In this document: positions 36,602 to 47,483 of the stretch, one piece after another
Numbering within the stretch: position 1 is the first letter of the stretch
Layout of the letters: each line of letters begins with the position of its first letter
Source of the DNA: Corynebacterium sp.
Lineage (GTDB): Bacteria; Actinomycetota; Actinomycetes; Mycobacteriales; Mycobacteriaceae
Assembly: GCF_030530965.1 (NCBI RefSeq)
Contig: NZ_JAUMTY010000001.1
Location: 24,203 to 88,202 of the forward strand
DNA: 64,000 nucleotides
Reading direction: 5' to 3'
Notes under the pieces: model-generated
Told to the model about the DNA's origin: nothing
Databases searched by the model: none
What the model saw: only the letters and a program-made list of their open reading frames with translations
Position numbers and translations under genes: made by a program

Positions 36602-36991
36602 ATGATGAACGCGGCAACGGTAAGTTTTCTCAGGAAAGCGGATGCATTACTGGCTAACAAGACTGACGACGTCAGCCAGGATGAATTGGAACGACGCTTG
36701 CTGGACTCTTATTACGCAGCGCTCCGACTCGCCGGAGCTGTTATCGAAGATGCTATCGCGAGCCGTAAAAGGAAGCCCAAGGGCGATGCGTGGACTCTGC
36801 TTGAACGTTATGGCGGACAGCTGGCCCCGTGGGCAGATGTCTTTCGGAAGTATTCACCCATAAAGGAACGAGTCCGGTTGGGATTATCCCCCTCCCTGAC
36901 GGTTGCTTATGTCGAGCATTTTGAGCAGCTCGTGTTGGATTTCCGTGCTGCTGTGAATGATCGGTATGCATGGATACCGACTGCAGCTTAG
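36602..36991 (+). CDS. Small helical protein of the SAV_6107/HEPN-like family
   Basis: The protein has 129 residues from the ATG at 36602; AAGGAG (36590-36595) precedes three consecutive in-frame ATGs (36599, 36602, 36605), so the start is uncertain by one codon. The predicted protein is all-helical, with LERRLLDSYYAALRLAGAVIEDA, the conserved block WTLLERYGGQLAPWADVF and a C-terminal amphipathic helix. This resembles the actinobacterial SAV_6107 HEPN family. I see no clear HEPN R-x4-6-H nuclease motif. The family function is unknown. It lies downstream of a LexA-like site. Confidence 0.68.
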   Translation: MMNAATVSFLRKADALLANKTDDVSQDELERRLLDSYYAALRLAGAVIEDAIASRKRKPKGDAWTLLERYGGQLAPWADVFRKYSPIKERVRLGLSPSLTVAYVEHFEQLVLDFRAAVNDRYAWIPTAA

Positions 36992-37197
36992 AACCTGGAG
37001 GCCTTAACAAAGTTGACTCAAAAGGGGTGTGGGAGCGCCTTCCGGGGGTTGAGGATGACGGCATTTATTGTTTCGTGCACCGGGGTGGAGAAATGGGGGT
37101 ACATGGTGGTTACAATGAGGTTATAAACGGAACTGTTTTGGGACCTGTTGCGTTATGCCAGGTAGAAAACGGTACTTTCATGGAAAATGGAGGAGTT

Positions 37198-37590
37198 GTG
37201 GCCCTCTCAGAGCAAGAGCAGCGTGTCCTCGACGAAATCGAGAATGCTCTGTATCAGGAAGACCCAGACTTTGGTAAAAACGTCGGGTCAATCCAGCGTG
37301 GTGGCGCCTTCGTCAAAGTCGTTGCTCTGCTGATCCTTGGCCTCGTGTTACTTGTAGGCGGAATAGCTCTATCACAAGCGAGCCTGTGGTTTGTCGTGAT
37401 GTCGGTTGCCGGGTTCTTGGTGATGTTCGCCGCCGGCGTGATCGGATTACGTGGTGACCGTTCGTCGAAACTCACAGTGGGGGATCGTTCCGACAAAGCG
37501 GCGAAGAAGCAGCGGAAAGCTCGTAAGTCGTCTTTGAGTAGCCGGCCGGGTGGTATGGAAGAGAATTTCCGTCGACGTTTCGAGCGCTAA
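37198..37590 (+). CDS. DUF3040 membrane protein
   Basis: The protein has 130 residues from the GTG at 37198, chosen because GGAGGA lies 3 nt upstream and DUF3040 proteins begin LSEQEQRVLDEIENAL. The frame extends upstream to 36970 through unlikely sequence. A cytosolic N-terminal helix is followed by two membrane helices (about 40-60 and 65-85) and a basic C-terminal tail. The family is common in Actinobacteria next to the dcw cluster (as Rv2169c) but has no known function. A TACAAT -10 candidate lies at 37111. Confidence 0.82.
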   Translation: MALSEQEQRVLDEIENALYQEDPDFGKNVGSIQRGGAFVKVVALLILGLVLLVGGIALSQASLWFVVMSVAGFLVMFAAGVIGLRGDRSSKLTVGDRSDKAAKKQRKARKSSLSSRPGGMEENFRRRFER

Positions 37591-37693
37591 ACCCCACCGT
37601 GATTCTCATATGTAAATTGAGTTTTGCGTATGGGGGTCGAAGGTTCGGTGAAAGGCTTCCCATACAACGTAAAACTATCTAACAAGACACTGC

Positions 37694-37747
37694 AGCCCTG
37701 GTGATGAGTTGACAAGCTCACTACCAGGGCTTTTTCTTATGTCTCAG
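37694..37747 (+). terminator. Terminator after DUF3040 gene
   Basis: AGCCCTGGT (37694-37702) pairs with ACCAGGGCT (37733-37741); the interior can extend the stem through GAG/CTC pairing. TTTTCTT follows the stem. Confidence 0.8.
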
Positions 37748-38128
37748 GCCAATTCTCAAAAATCCCCCACTTTGCCCCACTCCGGCTCGCTGATTCTCAG
37801 CTTTTCGCGGAAAATGCCGTTATTTCTTTGGCTGATGGGGAATGAATGGACTTATGTGCTGGAAGTGGCACGACTCAGGTGTGTTTTTCGGCTGCACATT
37901 ATGCGCAGTCGGCGCGGGTATGCTCTCGTCGGGGTTGAATGGCGACACCAGGCGAAGAGGTTTGATCGACGTTCCTAGCGTCGGCTGTTATACCAATTTA
38001 TCAGGTGTTTCTGCACGTCAACGGGGTAAAATGGCGTCGTATCACAAGTGTGGCCTGTGATTGTGTCGTGTTGCCATAATGAAAAAAAGCTAAAGATTTG
38101 CTGAAAGCGTCGTGCCAATGGTGCGTTG

Positions 38129-38153
38129 TGGGGCAGAGTGGGTTAAAGTGGGT
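38129..38153 (+). promoter_or_regulatory. MraZ operator: three TGGGN repeats
   Basis: TGGGG (38129), TGGGT (38139) and TGGGT (38149) are separated by exactly 5 nt each, the arrangement (TGGGN-N5)x3 established for MraZ operators upstream of the dcw cluster. It lies 134 bp before the mraZ start and implies autoregulation of the cluster. Confidence 0.85.
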
Positions 38154-38286
38154 GCCAATGGCGGACAAGGTAAGTTCGTCGCACTATTTCTGTAGATGAC
38201 TGTCGTTGTTGGCGGCCGGCGCTGATAACGACACGGCAATCGACTGGATGTGGATCGTCGATGTTGAGGGAAGGAGTCCGAAGGTC

Positions 38287-38718
38287 ATGTTCTTCGGTAC
38301 TTTCACCCCCAAGATGGACGACAAAGGACGCTTGACTCTTCCGGCCAAGTTTCGCGATGAGTTAGCAGACGGCTTGATGGTGACGAAAGGCCAAGACCAT
38401 TCATTAGCCATCTACCCGCGCAACGTGTTCCTCGAACGCGCTCGTAAAGCTGCTGCTGCATCTCGAACGAACCCGGAGGCTCGCGCATTTGTGCGTAACT
38501 TAGCGGCCAGCGCGGATGAACAATCTGTTGATGGTCAAGGGCGAATCACCATTTCGCCTGATCATCGTCGCTACGCAGGGTTAAGCAAAGAATGCGTCGT
38601 GATTGGTTCTGTTGACTTCGTCGAAATCTGGAATGCGGAGTCGTGGAATCAGTACCAAGCCGAACATGAAGAAAGCTACGCCAACGGTGACGACGCTGCC
38701 TTCATGGATTTCCTCTAA
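38287..38718 (+). CDS. mraZ: Transcriptional regulator MraZ
   Basis: The protein has 143 residues from the ATG at 38287 ([19 protein letters not shown]), with GGAAGGAG and AAGG upstream; the longer frame to 38206 lacks homology. It has two SpoVT/AbrB-like halves, each with the D-x-K/Q-GR signature: [14 protein letters not shown] and [10 protein letters not shown]. MraZ binds TGGGN repeats in its own promoter and represses the division cluster. The matching operator is present upstream. Confidence 0.95.
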   Translation: MFFGTFTPKMDDKGRLTLPAKFRDELADGLMVTKGQDHSLAIYPRNVFLERARKAAAASRTNPEARAFVRNLAASADEQSVDGQGRITISPDHRRYAGLSKECVVIGSVDFVEIWNAESWNQYQAEHEESYANGDDAAFMDFL

Positions 38719-38919
38719 GGACTCCTTGAGTTCATCACCCACATGGTCGACCGTCGCAATGATCTACAGCGAGTGTAAGGAATGTGTGCAGGCCTCTGCC
38801 CGTTTGGATCCTGATGTACTTCCCCAACACCAGGCACTGAGCGGGTAGGGCCCTGTTTACATTCCTCTCCATCACCACGACCGCCCAATATTCTGACCGC
38901 GACGATGAAAGAGGGGACA

Positions 38920-40092
38920 ATGGCCGACCGCCACACTGGTACGCATGGTCACGTTCCCGTCATGCTGGAACGCATGGTTGAGCTGATAGCTCCCACGGTC
39001 ACAGAATCATCAGAGAACTCGGCACCATCCGTCATTCTCGACGGCACCCTCGGAGCTGGCGGACACACCGAATCCTTCCTGGAGCGTTTCCCGTCGGCAA
39101 TGGTCATCGGAGTCGACCGCGATAACAAGGAACTGTCTCGAACCACTGAGCGGCTGTCTCGATTTCAGGACCGGTTCTACCCAGTACATGCCCGTTTCGA
39201 CAACTTTGATGAGGCATTAGACGATGCAGATCATCCAGTTGTCGACGCCTTCCACGCGCACGGTCTCAGTGCCGGTTTCTTTGATCTCGGTGTGTCGTCG
39301 ATGCAGCTAGATCAGGTGGACCGGGGTTTTACCTACCGCGACGACGGTCCGCTGGACATGCGGATGGATACATCGGCGGGCGAAACGGCTGCCGATGTCC
39401 TTAATACGTATAGCCACGGTGAGCTCGCTCGCATTTTAAAAACATATGGCGATGAACGCTTTGCCGGGCCTCTTGCTCGCGCCATTGTTCGTGAGCGTGA
39501 GAAAGAACCCTGGACCACGTCGCAGCGGTTAGTGGACATTATCTACGCGACAATTCCGGCGTCGGCCCGCCGTCATGGGGGCCATCCAGCGAAGAGGACC
39601 TTTCAAGCTTTGCGCGTTGAGGTCAATGCTGAGCTGGATGCTTTGCGTCGGGTCATTCCGAAAGTCTGCTCCTACCTCCACCTTGGTGGCCGGGCAGTGT
39701 TCATGAGCTACCAAAGCCTTGAAGACAAAATTGTGAAGAGGGAACTGGCGGAGCTGACCGAATCGAAGACCCCTCCGGGACTTCCTATCGATTTGCCCAA
39801 CAGCGCCCCCGATTTTCACTTGGTGACGCGGGGTTCGGAAAAGGCCGATGAGCAGGAGAATAATAAGAATCCGCGCGCACATTCGGTCCGCGTCCGTGCC
39901 GTAGAGAGAACGGGCTACTCGCACTCGAGTCCGCCGCCGGGCAGCACTCCGGCAAGGGCTTCGGGATCATCCACCACATATTCAGCTCGATCAGAATCCC
40001 GGCACGAGGCCCACCGAACGGGAAGAGAACACCTGGTCTCTTCCGCACAACAGAGCATTTCACACCGCGAAGACGTCGAAGGAGAACAATGA
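38920..40092 (+). CDS. rsmH: 16S rRNA (cytosine(1402)-N(4))-methyltransferase
   Basis: The protein has 390 residues from the ATG at 38920 (AGAGGGG upstream). The SAM-binding motif is [14 protein letters not shown], with conserved [11 protein letters not shown] and DGPLDMRMD segments. It methylates N4 of C1402 in 16S rRNA. A Ser/Arg-rich tail of about 60 residues extends past the usual C-terminus. It is separated from mraZ by 200 bp and overlaps ftsL by ATGA. Confidence 0.95.
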   Translation: MADRHTGTHGHVPVMLERMVELIAPTVTESSENSAPSVILDGTLGAGGHTESFLERFPSAMVIGVDRDNKELSRTTERLSRFQDRFYPVHARFDNFDEALDDADHPVVDAFHAHGLSAGFFDLGVSSMQLDQVDRGFTYRDDGPLDMRMDTSAGETAADVLNTYSHGELARILKTYGDERFAGPLARAIVREREKEPWTTSQRLVDIIYATIPASARRHGGHPAKRTFQALRVEVNAELDALRRVIPKVCSYLHLGGRAVFMSYQSLEDKIVKRELAELTESKTPPGLPIDLPNSAPDFHLVTRGSEKADEQENNKNPRAHSVRVRAVERTGYSHSSPPPGSTPARASGSSTTYSARSESRHEAHRTGREHLVSSAQQSISHREDVEGEQ

Positions 40093-40988
40093 CTACCTTG
40101 ACAGGAGCTGGAACAACAGCTCGACGGGCAAGCCACGACCATGACGTCAACACCGCGGGGCGTGCCTCTACGGCGACGTTGACGCGGACCAACTCACGTG
40201 ACCGACGAGCAGAAACGCCGGTTCGGTCGCGTCGGGAAGGCAACAACCTCCGCTCCTCGAGTACATCCGTAGCGCGAAAAAAGAGCACGAGCGCCGCGAA
40301 GAGAATGGGCTCTCGTCAGGTCATTTCCGTCCGAGGCCGGCGCGTCGTCTCCGAAGAACGACGAGTCAAGAGGACCACGATCCAGTTCATCGTCGTATGT
40401 ATCTTGTTCATCGGCGTCGGCGTGGGCGTCACGATGTACCTTTCCGGAGTGACGACGCAGCAGTCGTTCGCCATTCAGAAAGCGAAAGACCAGAAGACAA
40501 CTCTGGATAACGAGTTGGAAGGGCTGCATCGCGACGTCAAGAACGCAAGCTCGGACTCGGAAGTCGCCAAGAAGGCATCGGAGGACGGCATGGTTGTTCC
40601 TGATCAGCCGGGAATTATGACCGTTAATCCCGACGGTTCCGTGGTTGAGAATAGGGCCGCCGATCCTTCAAAGACTCACGAGATTCACGACATTAATAGC
40701 GGTGCGGATCCCAAGGCGAAGGCCTCGTCGGATCCCGAGAAAACGAAGAATACGTCACGGTCTGCTACGTCTTCTTCCTCGTCCGGCCGTGACAACAACC
40801 GACCAGCGCAATTGGCTCCGTACCAGGACAATACGGCTGGGGCAGTAGCGGCGCAGGGCGATAACCAGGCTGCTAGTCAGGGTGAAGGACTTGACCGCGA
40901 AGCCCCATTACCTGCAGACCAGGCGAACGACGCTAACCCTGCGCCGGAAGCTGCACCGGCGGGCGATGCTGCCGTGCCCACTCCCTAG
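40089..40988 (+). CDS. ftsL: Cell division protein FtsL, actinobacterial long form
   Basis: The protein has 299 residues, starting in the rsmH stop (ATGA). A basic, Thr/Ser/Arg-rich cytosolic leader of about 95 residues precedes one transmembrane helix (about 97-119: [22 protein letters not shown]). A short leucine/aliphatic heptad segment follows (about 125-165), then a low-complexity Pro/Ala/Ser/Asp tail. The gene is called from its place between rsmH and ftsI, as its sequence is poorly conserved. FtsL bridges FtsQ and the FtsWI synthase. Confidence 0.85.
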   Translation: MTTLTGAGTTARRASHDHDVNTAGRASTATLTRTNSRDRRAETPVRSRREGNNLRSSSTSVARKKSTSAAKRMGSRQVISVRGRRVVSEERRVKRTTIQFIVVCILFIGVGVGVTMYLSGVTTQQSFAIQKAKDQKTTLDNELEGLHRDVKNASSDSEVAKKASEDGMVVPDQPGIMTVNPDGSVVENRAADPSKTHEIHDINSGADPKAKASSDPEKTKNTSRSATSSSSSGRDNNRPAQLAPYQDNTAGAVAAQGDNQAASQGEGLDREAPLPADQANDANPAPEAAPAGDAAVPTP

Positions 40989-41199
40989 GACTGTCCGGGC
41001 ATAATCCGATCTGTGGATCGTCGCAGGTCAGGCTGGGTGGTGTGAGGTGAACCGGATGTGTCAGGTTGCTTGTGTACTATTTTGCGAGGGTTCCGGATGC
41101 GAGTGCGGAACATCGCCCACCTTGAGGTGGCGGCAGTAATCTGTAGAAGATATGTGGTGATCAGGTAAATGAGGCATGAGAAGGGGGACCGGAGAATCC

Positions 41200-43122
41200 A
41201 TGAGTAACAGTTCATCTCGTCGGCCCCGGAATCCCAGAACAGGGAGCTCTCCTGATGCACCGCTACGTAACAGCATGGCGGGGACATCGTTGATAACAGG
41301 CGCCAAGGCAGCCATGCGGCGCCTCAATCTTCTCCGGGCGATCATCATCGCGTTATTGATCGTCCTTATTTTGCGTCTTGTATGGGTCCAGCTGATCATT
41401 GGACCGAACTTGTCGTCGCAGGCCCAGGAACAGCGTCGGGTAAAAATCGCCGAACCGGCCCGACGAGGGACTATCACCGACACCAATGGTGAGGATCTTG
41501 CCTACACCATGGAATCGTCACTGCTGTCCGTGCATCCGAACAAATTGCGCGGCTTCATGGAGAAGCGGCATGAGATTAACCCCGATAGTTATCCAGATCC
41601 TGACCAGCGGATGAAGGATATTGCTGACGATCTCCCTCGGATGATTGGTGACGACGACAAAGCGGATGATGTGAAGTCGGAGGATATTGAAAAGAAGTTA
41701 ACTTCCGATGATGATTATTCCGTTCTGGTGCGAAACGTCGATCCGGATAAAGCGGAACAAATCGTTAAGAAGTATCCAGAGATCACTGCGGAGCGGCAAG
41801 ACGTCCGCCAGTACCCGAATGGCGCTATCGGCGAAAATGTTCTCGGCAAGATAAGCCAGGATGGATCAGGGCAGTTCGGCCTGGAGCTCTCACAAGACTC
41901 TGACCTCCAGGGGACGAACGGAAGCTACACCGTCGACATAGCCGCACAAGGGATGGCAATCCCTGGTTCTCGTCGGGACGAACACCCAGCGATTGATGGC
42001 GATAGCTACCAGCTGACCTTAGACAACGACATGCAGACTTTCGTGCAGCAGAGTCTGGAACAGGCGAAGGCCAATTCCGGTGCAGAGGACGCTAGTGCGG
42101 TGGTGCTCGACGCCAAGTCAGGCCACATATTGTCCATGGCGACGACAGGAACGATTGACCCGAACGGCGACATCGAAAAGCAGCTCAAAGAAGGCAAGCA
42201 GTTTGGGGATCGGACGATAAGCAACCCGTTTGAACCGGGATCGGTCGGCAAGGTTATTACCGCCGCTGCATCGATTGAGGACAAGAAAACCACGCCAGAC
42301 GAAGTTCTGCAGGTGCCGGGATCAATTAATGACTCCGGCGTTACTGTCAAGGATGCGTGGGACCACGGCGTCACTCCGTACACCACGACAGGTATTTTCA
42401 GTAAGTCGTCCAACGTCGGAACCTTGATGCTCGCTCAGCGAGTCGGACCGGATTCATTTAATAATTACCTGAATAAATTCGGGATCGGACAGGCAACGGG
42501 AGTCGAACTGCCCAACGAGACCAGCGGATTTCTGCCTCCGCGCTCCCAGTGGGCGGCTGGTACATTTGCGAACCTTCCCATCGGCCAGGGCTTTTCAACA
42601 TCCCTCCTTCAAATGGCGAGCATCTATCAAACCATCGCTAACGACGGAGTGCGTATCGAACCCCGAATCGTGAAGAGCATTAAAGACCCCGATGGAAAAG
42701 AAGTGTCCACCGACGCTCCCAGTGAAACGCGGGTGGTGAGTGCCCAGACGGCACGAACGGTTCGCAACATGTTCCGCGGGGTTGTCCAGAAGGACAGCGG
42801 AAACCAGCAAGGTACAGGCCCCGGCGCGGCTATTGACGGATATCAAATTGCAGGTAAGACCGGCACAGCCCAACAGGTTGACCCGGACACCGGAGCATAT
42901 TCCAATTCGAAGTACTGGATCACATTCGCCGGGATTGCCCCGGCCGACGACCCACGCTTCGTCGTTGCCATCATGCTGAATAACCCGGCTCGCGGCGTTC
43001 ATGGTGAAGGTGGTCAGTCGGCAGCGCCGCTGTTCCACGACATCGCGTCGTGGGCGCTTAACCGCTACAACATCCCGCCGTCGAAAGAACCAGGTGACAC
43101 CCTCTTGTTGCAGGCAGGGTAG
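41200..43122 (+). CDS. ftsI: Division-specific transpeptidase FtsI (PBP3, class B PBP)
   Basis: The protein has 640 residues from the ATG at 41200 (GGAG 5 nt upstream). A basic N-terminus and one membrane anchor (about 44-65) lead to the dimerisation domain starting RRGTITDTNGEDLA. The transpeptidase domain carries the three penicillin-binding motifs: S-V-G-K (Ser348, Lys351), S-S-N (403-405) and K-T-G (553-555). FtsI cross-links septal peptidoglycan with FtsW. A 211-bp gap after ftsL may carry its own promoter. Confidence 0.95.
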   Translation: MSNSSSRRPRNPRTGSSPDAPLRNSMAGTSLITGAKAAMRRLNLLRAIIIALLIVLILRLVWVQLIIGPNLSSQAQEQRRVKIAEPARRGTITDTNGEDLAYTMESSLLSVHPNKLRGFMEKRHEINPDSYPDPDQRMKDIADDLPRMIGDDDKADDVKSEDIEKKLTSDDDYSVLVRNVDPDKAEQIVKKYPEITAERQDVRQYPNGAIGENVLGKISQDGSGQFGLELSQDSDLQGTNGSYTVDIAAQGMAIPGSRRDEHPAIDGDSYQLTLDNDMQTFVQQSLEQAKANSGAEDASAVVLDAKSGHILSMATTGTIDPNGDIEKQLKEGKQFGDRTISNPFEPGSVGKVITAAASIEDKKTTPDEVLQVPGSINDSGVTVKDAWDHGVTPYTTTGIFSKSSNVGTLMLAQRVGPDSFNNYLNKFGIGQATGVELPNETSGFLPPRSQWAAGTFANLPIGQGFSTSLLQMASIYQTIANDGVRIEPRIVKSIKDPDGKEVSTDAPSETRVVSAQTARTVRNMFRGVVQKDSGNQQGTGPGAAIDGYQIAGKTGTAQQVDPDTGAYSNSKYWITFAGIAPADDPRFVVAIMLNNPARGVHGEGGQSAAPLFHDIASWALNRYNIPPSKEPGDTLLLQAG

Positions 43123-43198
43123 CTCAAGATTTCTACTGTCGGAAACATCGTTTATCGCGTTATCCTTCGCCGTCTAGATCGTGATCAAGGAGATTGTC

Positions 43199-44779
43199 AT
43201 GGCAACGCTGCAAGAACTTGCGGAAATATCGGGTGGCCGCCTCATTCGGGCTGATGACCCGGACCTCGTCGTCACGGATATTGGGCTTAATGCTCAGGCT
43301 TTGCCAGAAGGTGGGCTCTTTGCCGGGGTGCCTGGACTTCATGTCCATGGCGCACAATTTGCGGACTCCTCATCGGCAGCAGCGGTCTTGACTGATCACG
43401 ATGGGGTAGAAAAGGTCACGCGTGAGGACCTGCCGATTATCGTCGTTGATGATGTTCGCGCCGTGCTCGGAGAGGTGTCGTCGGCTGTTTATGATCATCC
43501 TTCTCGCGACTTGACGGTGATCGGTATCACCGGGACAGCAGGGAAAACCACCACGAGTTATATGGTCGAAGCTGCTCTCCTTCATCACGGCATTTCAACC
43601 GGGCTGATCGGTACCACGGGTACCAGGATTAATGGGGAGAAGGTTCCTTCGACTCTCACCACCCCAGAAGCTCCTAACCTTCAAGCACTTTTCGCCATGA
43701 TGAAAAAGCGAGGCGTGACGCACGTGGTCATGGAGGTTTCCAGTCACGCGATTGCGTTGGGCCGCGTCTTGGGAACTCATTTCTCCGTAGCGGGATTTAC
43801 TAATTTGTCCCAGGATCACCTGGATTTCCACCCCACGATGGAGGATTACTTCCAGACGAAAGCGCGGCTTTTCAAGGAAGATTCGCCCCTGCATGCGGAG
43901 ACCTCCGTCGTATGCATTGATGATGCATGGGGGCAGAGATTAGCGAAGATGCTGCCACATCCGTTCACGGTGTCGACGGAAGCTGCGTCGGAACATGACG
44001 CATCGCTTCAGCCGGATGTGTGGGCTGGACCATCCTCCGTCATGGATAACGGTGTGCAGACGGCCGAGCTGTACGGCTTCGGCGCGAACGAGATGACGCT
44101 GCATATACCGATGCCCGGCCGTTTCAACGTCGCTAATGCGATGCTGGCGATGGGGCTCCTCGTGAAGACCGAGATGAAAGCCGAGGACGCCATTGAGGGG
44201 CTCTCGACGGTGACTGTGCCCGGCCGATTAGAACGTATTGATTGTGGCCAGGATTTTATGGCCGTCGTGGATTACGCCCATAAACCGGGGGCGATCGCTG
44301 CCGTCTTGGATACCCTTCGTGCACATGTGCGCGGCCGGATTGCCATTGTCGTCGGTGCCGGCGGTGATCGGGATCATTCGAAACGCCCCATCATGGGACG
44401 TGAAGCAGCGCTACGTAGCGATCTAGTTATTGTCACCGATGATAATCCGCGTAGTGAAGATCCAGCCTCGATACGCCAACAAGTGGTGGCAGGGGCGCAG
44501 GAAGTTGCTGACCATGTAGATGTTGACCGTGCGGACGAATCTCGCAATAAAGTAAAAACAAAGGGTTCGGAGCATCGGCCTACTATTCGTGAGATCGGTG
44601 ATCGCAGAGAAGCGATCCGTGCAGCAATCCAGTGGGCCCAGCCGGGTGACGCAGTTATCGTCGCAGGTAAAGGTCATGAAACTGGCCAGCTGATTGGTGA
44701 TACAACTCATCCATTTGACGATCGGGTCGAAACGCGCCGAAGCATCGAAGATAAACTCAATAGCTCGGTGGAGAAATAA
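43199..44779 (+). CDS. murE: UDP-MurNAc-L-Ala-D-Glu:meso-diaminopimelate ligase
   Basis: The protein has 526 residues from the ATG at 43199, 8 nt after AAGGAG; the GTG at 43181 would precede that ribosome-binding site. The P-loop is GTAGKT (112-117). The DNPR motif (415-418) selects meso-diaminopimelate over lysine, as expected for this group. It adds the third residue of the stem peptide in the cytosol. Confidence 0.95.
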   Translation: MATLQELAEISGGRLIRADDPDLVVTDIGLNAQALPEGGLFAGVPGLHVHGAQFADSSSAAAVLTDHDGVEKVTREDLPIIVVDDVRAVLGEVSSAVYDHPSRDLTVIGITGTAGKTTTSYMVEAALLHHGISTGLIGTTGTRINGEKVPSTLTTPEAPNLQALFAMMKKRGVTHVVMEVSSHAIALGRVLGTHFSVAGFTNLSQDHLDFHPTMEDYFQTKARLFKEDSPLHAETSVVCIDDAWGQRLAKMLPHPFTVSTEAASEHDASLQPDVWAGPSSVMDNGVQTAELYGFGANEMTLHIPMPGRFNVANAMLAMGLLVKTEMKAEDAIEGLSTVTVPGRLERIDCGQDFMAVVDYAHKPGAIAAVLDTLRAHVRGRIAIVVGAGGDRDHSKRPIMGREAALRSDLVIVTDDNPRSEDPASIRQQVVAGAQEVADHVDVDRADESRNKVKTKGSEHRPTIREIGDRREAIRAAIQWAQPGDAVIVAGKGHETGQLIGDTTHPFDDRVETRRSIEDKLNSSVEK

Positions 44780-44831
44780 AAGTAGTTATGTGCCATCACA
44801 TGTACGGGCGTAGTGAAAGAGGTAGCCAACC

Positions 44832-46349
44832 ATGATTCCCATGACGGCGGGGCGTCTCGCGGATATTACCGGCGGATATCTTGTCAATATTGACCCCGAC
44901 GCGGTAGTACCGGGGCCCGTCGAATTCGATTCGCGGAAGATTGCTCCTGGTTCAGTATTTCTGGCATTGCCGGGTGCCCGGGTCAATGGCCACGATTTCG
45001 CCGCCCAAGCCATTAAAGACGGCGCTACTCTCGCCCTGCTATCACGTGATATGGGTGTACCTGCCGTCATCATTCCTCGCGTAGAGCACGTGGAAACCAA
45101 TGCCACTGCACTGGAATATGACCGCGATGGGGAAGGCGAAGCGGCATTGGCTGCCCTCAGCAAGCTTGCCCACCACACGGTCACCGAATTAGTCGCTCAC
45201 CATGGCCTACGTGTGATCGGTGTGACGGGTTCCGCCGGGAAAACATCGACGAAGGACATGATTGCGACGATCCTTCGGACGCAAGGGGAGACGGTGGCAC
45301 CACCCGGGTCCTTTAATAACGAAATTGGGCACCCCTACACCGCCTTGCGATGCACCGAATCGACGCGATTCTTAGTTGCCGAAATGAGTGCCCGCGGAAT
45401 CGGCCACATCGCTCACTTGGCGCGGATTGCGCCTCCGACGATTGGTGCAGTTCTTAACGTTGGTACGGCTCATTTAGGCGAATTTGGATCCCGCGAGGCC
45501 ATTGCCCAAGCCAAAGGTGAACTCGTCGAAGCCTTGCCGTCGGCTGACGACGGTGGCGTTGCGATCCTCAACGCCGATGATCGTTTGGTATCGGGCATGG
45601 CACCACGGACCTCGGCCCGTGTGATCACTTTTTCGGTGAAGTCTGGCGAAGCCACTGATAACCCGGCCGATGACCACGACGCTGTCATCGCCACTGATGT
45701 CGTTCTCGATAGCTCCGCCCGTGCATCCTTTACCTTGACCATGCCGACGGGGGAGTCCGCCCCCGTGCAGCTGCAGGTGTATGGGCAGCACCAAGTTGCG
45801 AATGCTCTCGCAGCCGCGGCGGTGGGATTTGCCGTCGGGATGTCCGTGGAGGAGATCGCCACTGCGCTGTCGCACCACACCGCGGCGAGCGCCAATCGGA
45901 TGGATGTGCGCAACCGGCGTGACGGAGTAACCATCATCAACGATTCGTACAACGCGAACCCTGACTCAATGCGGGCAGGAATTGCCGCATTGGCGTCCAC
46001 TGTTCAAGCTCGGGAGAATGCTCAATCCTGGGCAGTCTTAGGTCAAATGGGTGAATTGGGAGCCTCCGCCACCGACGAGCACTACTCGATCGGTGAAGAA
46101 CTGGGCCGACACCACATCGACCACGTCGTTGTCGTCGGCAATGGTGTTAACCAGCGGGCTTTAGCGCACGGAGCTAAGGAGTCGGGCGTTGATGTCACCC
46201 ACGTGGACGACGTCGATGCAGCTGTCGATAATGTGTGGTCGTCAGTCCGTCCGGACGATGTTGTCCTTATCAAGGCTTCATACTCAGATGGACTGTGGAG
46301 AGTCGCGGAAGGGCTTTTGTCCGGTCAGGATGAAGGGAACGGAGAGTAA
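44832..46349 (+). CDS. murF: UDP-MurNAc-tripeptide:D-Ala-D-Ala ligase
   Basis: The protein has 505 residues. The ATP-binding P-loop is GSAGKT (133-138), followed by the Mur ligase central domain ([12 protein letters not shown]) and the C-terminal domain beginning NRMDVR. It completes the UDP-MurNAc-pentapeptide. GAAAGAGG lies about 10 nt upstream of the ATG. Its stop overlaps the mraY start by 1 nt (TAATG). Confidence 0.95.
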   Translation: MIPMTAGRLADITGGYLVNIDPDAVVPGPVEFDSRKIAPGSVFLALPGARVNGHDFAAQAIKDGATLALLSRDMGVPAVIIPRVEHVETNATALEYDRDGEGEAALAALSKLAHHTVTELVAHHGLRVIGVTGSAGKTSTKDMIATILRTQGETVAPPGSFNNEIGHPYTALRCTESTRFLVAEMSARGIGHIAHLARIAPPTIGAVLNVGTAHLGEFGSREAIAQAKGELVEALPSADDGGVAILNADDRLVSGMAPRTSARVITFSVKSGEATDNPADDHDAVIATDVVLDSSARASFTLTMPTGESAPVQLQVYGQHQVANALAAAAVGFAVGMSVEEIATALSHHTAASANRMDVRNRRDGVTIINDSYNANPDSMRAGIAALASTVQARENAQSWAVLGQMGELGASATDEHYSIGEELGRHHIDHVVVVGNGVNQRALAHGAKESGVDVTHVDDVDAAVDNVWSSVRPDDVVLIKASYSDGLWRVAEGLLSGQDEGNGE

Positions 46350-47446
46350 TGGTTCATATCATCATCGGCGGCGCCGTTTCTTTTATTATTGCAATACTTT
46401 TTACCCCGATTTTGATTCGTCGTTTTTCCGACGAAGGCCTGGGGCAGGAAATCCGTGAGGAAGGCCCGCGATCGCATTTGCGCAAGCGCGGAACTCCCAC
46501 GATGGGTGGTATCGCCATCATCGTCGCCATCGTCGGTGGGTATTTTCTTGCGCACCTCGCCTCTGTGTTTACCCCGTCGAGTTACAAACCCACAGCGTCA
46601 GGCCTGTTAGTTCTCGGCCTGACAGTGGGGATGGGGTTCCTTGGTTTCCTTGATGACTACATCAAATTGGCGAAGGCGCGGAACCTTGGTTTGAACAAAA
46701 AAGGAAAGCTGCTGGGCCAGGCCGTTCTCGCCATCGGTTTCGGTGTGCTGTGCCTCTTGTTCCTCAATGAACACGGCCTGAAGCCCGCCTCGACGAAGCT
46801 ATCCTTCGTGCGTGACATCGATACCTTTGATATCGCAATTGGCGGCGGCATCATTGGGACCCTCATATTCCTGCTGTTCATCTACATCTTGGTCACTGCC
46901 TGGTCGAATGCTGTGAACCTCACCGACGGCCTAGACGGCCTCGCTGCAGGAACAACTGCGATCGTGATGGCCGCGTATTCCATCATGACCTTCTGGCAAT
47001 TCCGTAACTCGTGTGCCTCTAATGCGTCGGTCGCGTGCTACCAGGTGCGAGATCCCCTTGATCTCTCCATTTTGGCAGCGTGCGGATTGGGCGCGTGCCT
47101 TGGTTTCCTGTGGTGGAATGCGGCCCCGGCGAAAATCTTCATGGGTGACACCGGATCGCTGGCTCTGGGCGGACTCGTTGCCGGCTTGTCTGTGACCTCA
47201 CGGACCGAATTGTTGATGATCGTTATCGGTGCTTTGTTCGTTGCAGAAACGATCTCTGTTGTTATTCAAGTTGTCAGTTTCCGGTCAACAGGTAAACGGC
47301 CATTCCGCATGGCCCCCATCCATCACCACTTCGAAAACGGAGGATGGGCGGAAACGACCGTGGTCGTCCGCTTCTGGCTGCTCACGGCGATGTTCGCCGT
47401 CGCTGGGGTGAGTATGTTTTACGCTGACTGGTTAGGGTGGACCTAA
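46349..47446 (+). CDS. mraY: Phospho-N-acetylmuramoyl-pentapeptide transferase
   Basis: The protein has 365 residues with about ten membrane helices. Signature loops are [18 protein letters not shown] with catalytic acidic residues, [10 protein letters not shown], and the histidine loop PIHHHFE. It transfers phospho-MurNAc-pentapeptide to undecaprenyl/decaprenyl phosphate to make lipid I. It is translationally coupled to murF. Confidence 0.95.
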   Translation: MVHIIIGGAVSFIIAILFTPILIRRFSDEGLGQEIREEGPRSHLRKRGTPTMGGIAIIVAIVGGYFLAHLASVFTPSSYKPTASGLLVLGLTVGMGFLGFLDDYIKLAKARNLGLNKKGKLLGQAVLAIGFGVLCLLFLNEHGLKPASTKLSFVRDIDTFDIAIGGGIIGTLIFLLFIYILVTAWSNAVNLTDGLDGLAAGTTAIVMAAYSIMTFWQFRNSCASNASVACYQVRDPLDLSILAACGLGACLGFLWWNAAPAKIFMGDTGSLALGGLVAGLSVTSRTELLMIVIGALFVAETISVVIQVVSFRSTGKRPFRMAPIHHHFENGGWAETTVVVRFWLLTAMFAVAGVSMFYADWLGWT

Positions 47447-47483
47447 TCAAACCCGAGACCCCATACGGAAAGAGAACATCATT

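Larger units (their letters stand above)
37591..38286. other. Long non-coding region upstream of mraZ
   Basis: About 696 bp without a supported gene. It contains a terminator (37694-37745), a hairpin near 38041-38061 (ATCACA...TGTGAT arms) and the three-unit MraZ operator (38129-38153). Two plus-strand frames (37709-37978 and 37842-38060) have no ribosome-binding site or protein-like composition. The mraZ promoter should lie near or just downstream of the operator. Confidence 0.6.

Noticed and set aside
37709..37978. 89-codon frame in the mraZ leader
   Set aside because: It starts inside the terminator hairpin, has no ribosome-binding site, and its translation does not look like a protein.
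38041..38061. ATCACA...TGTGAT repeat before mraZ as a GlxR site
   Set aside because: The arms are in the opposite orientation (TCACA then TGTGA) with a 9-nt spacer, so it does not match the TGTGA-N6-TCACA operator.
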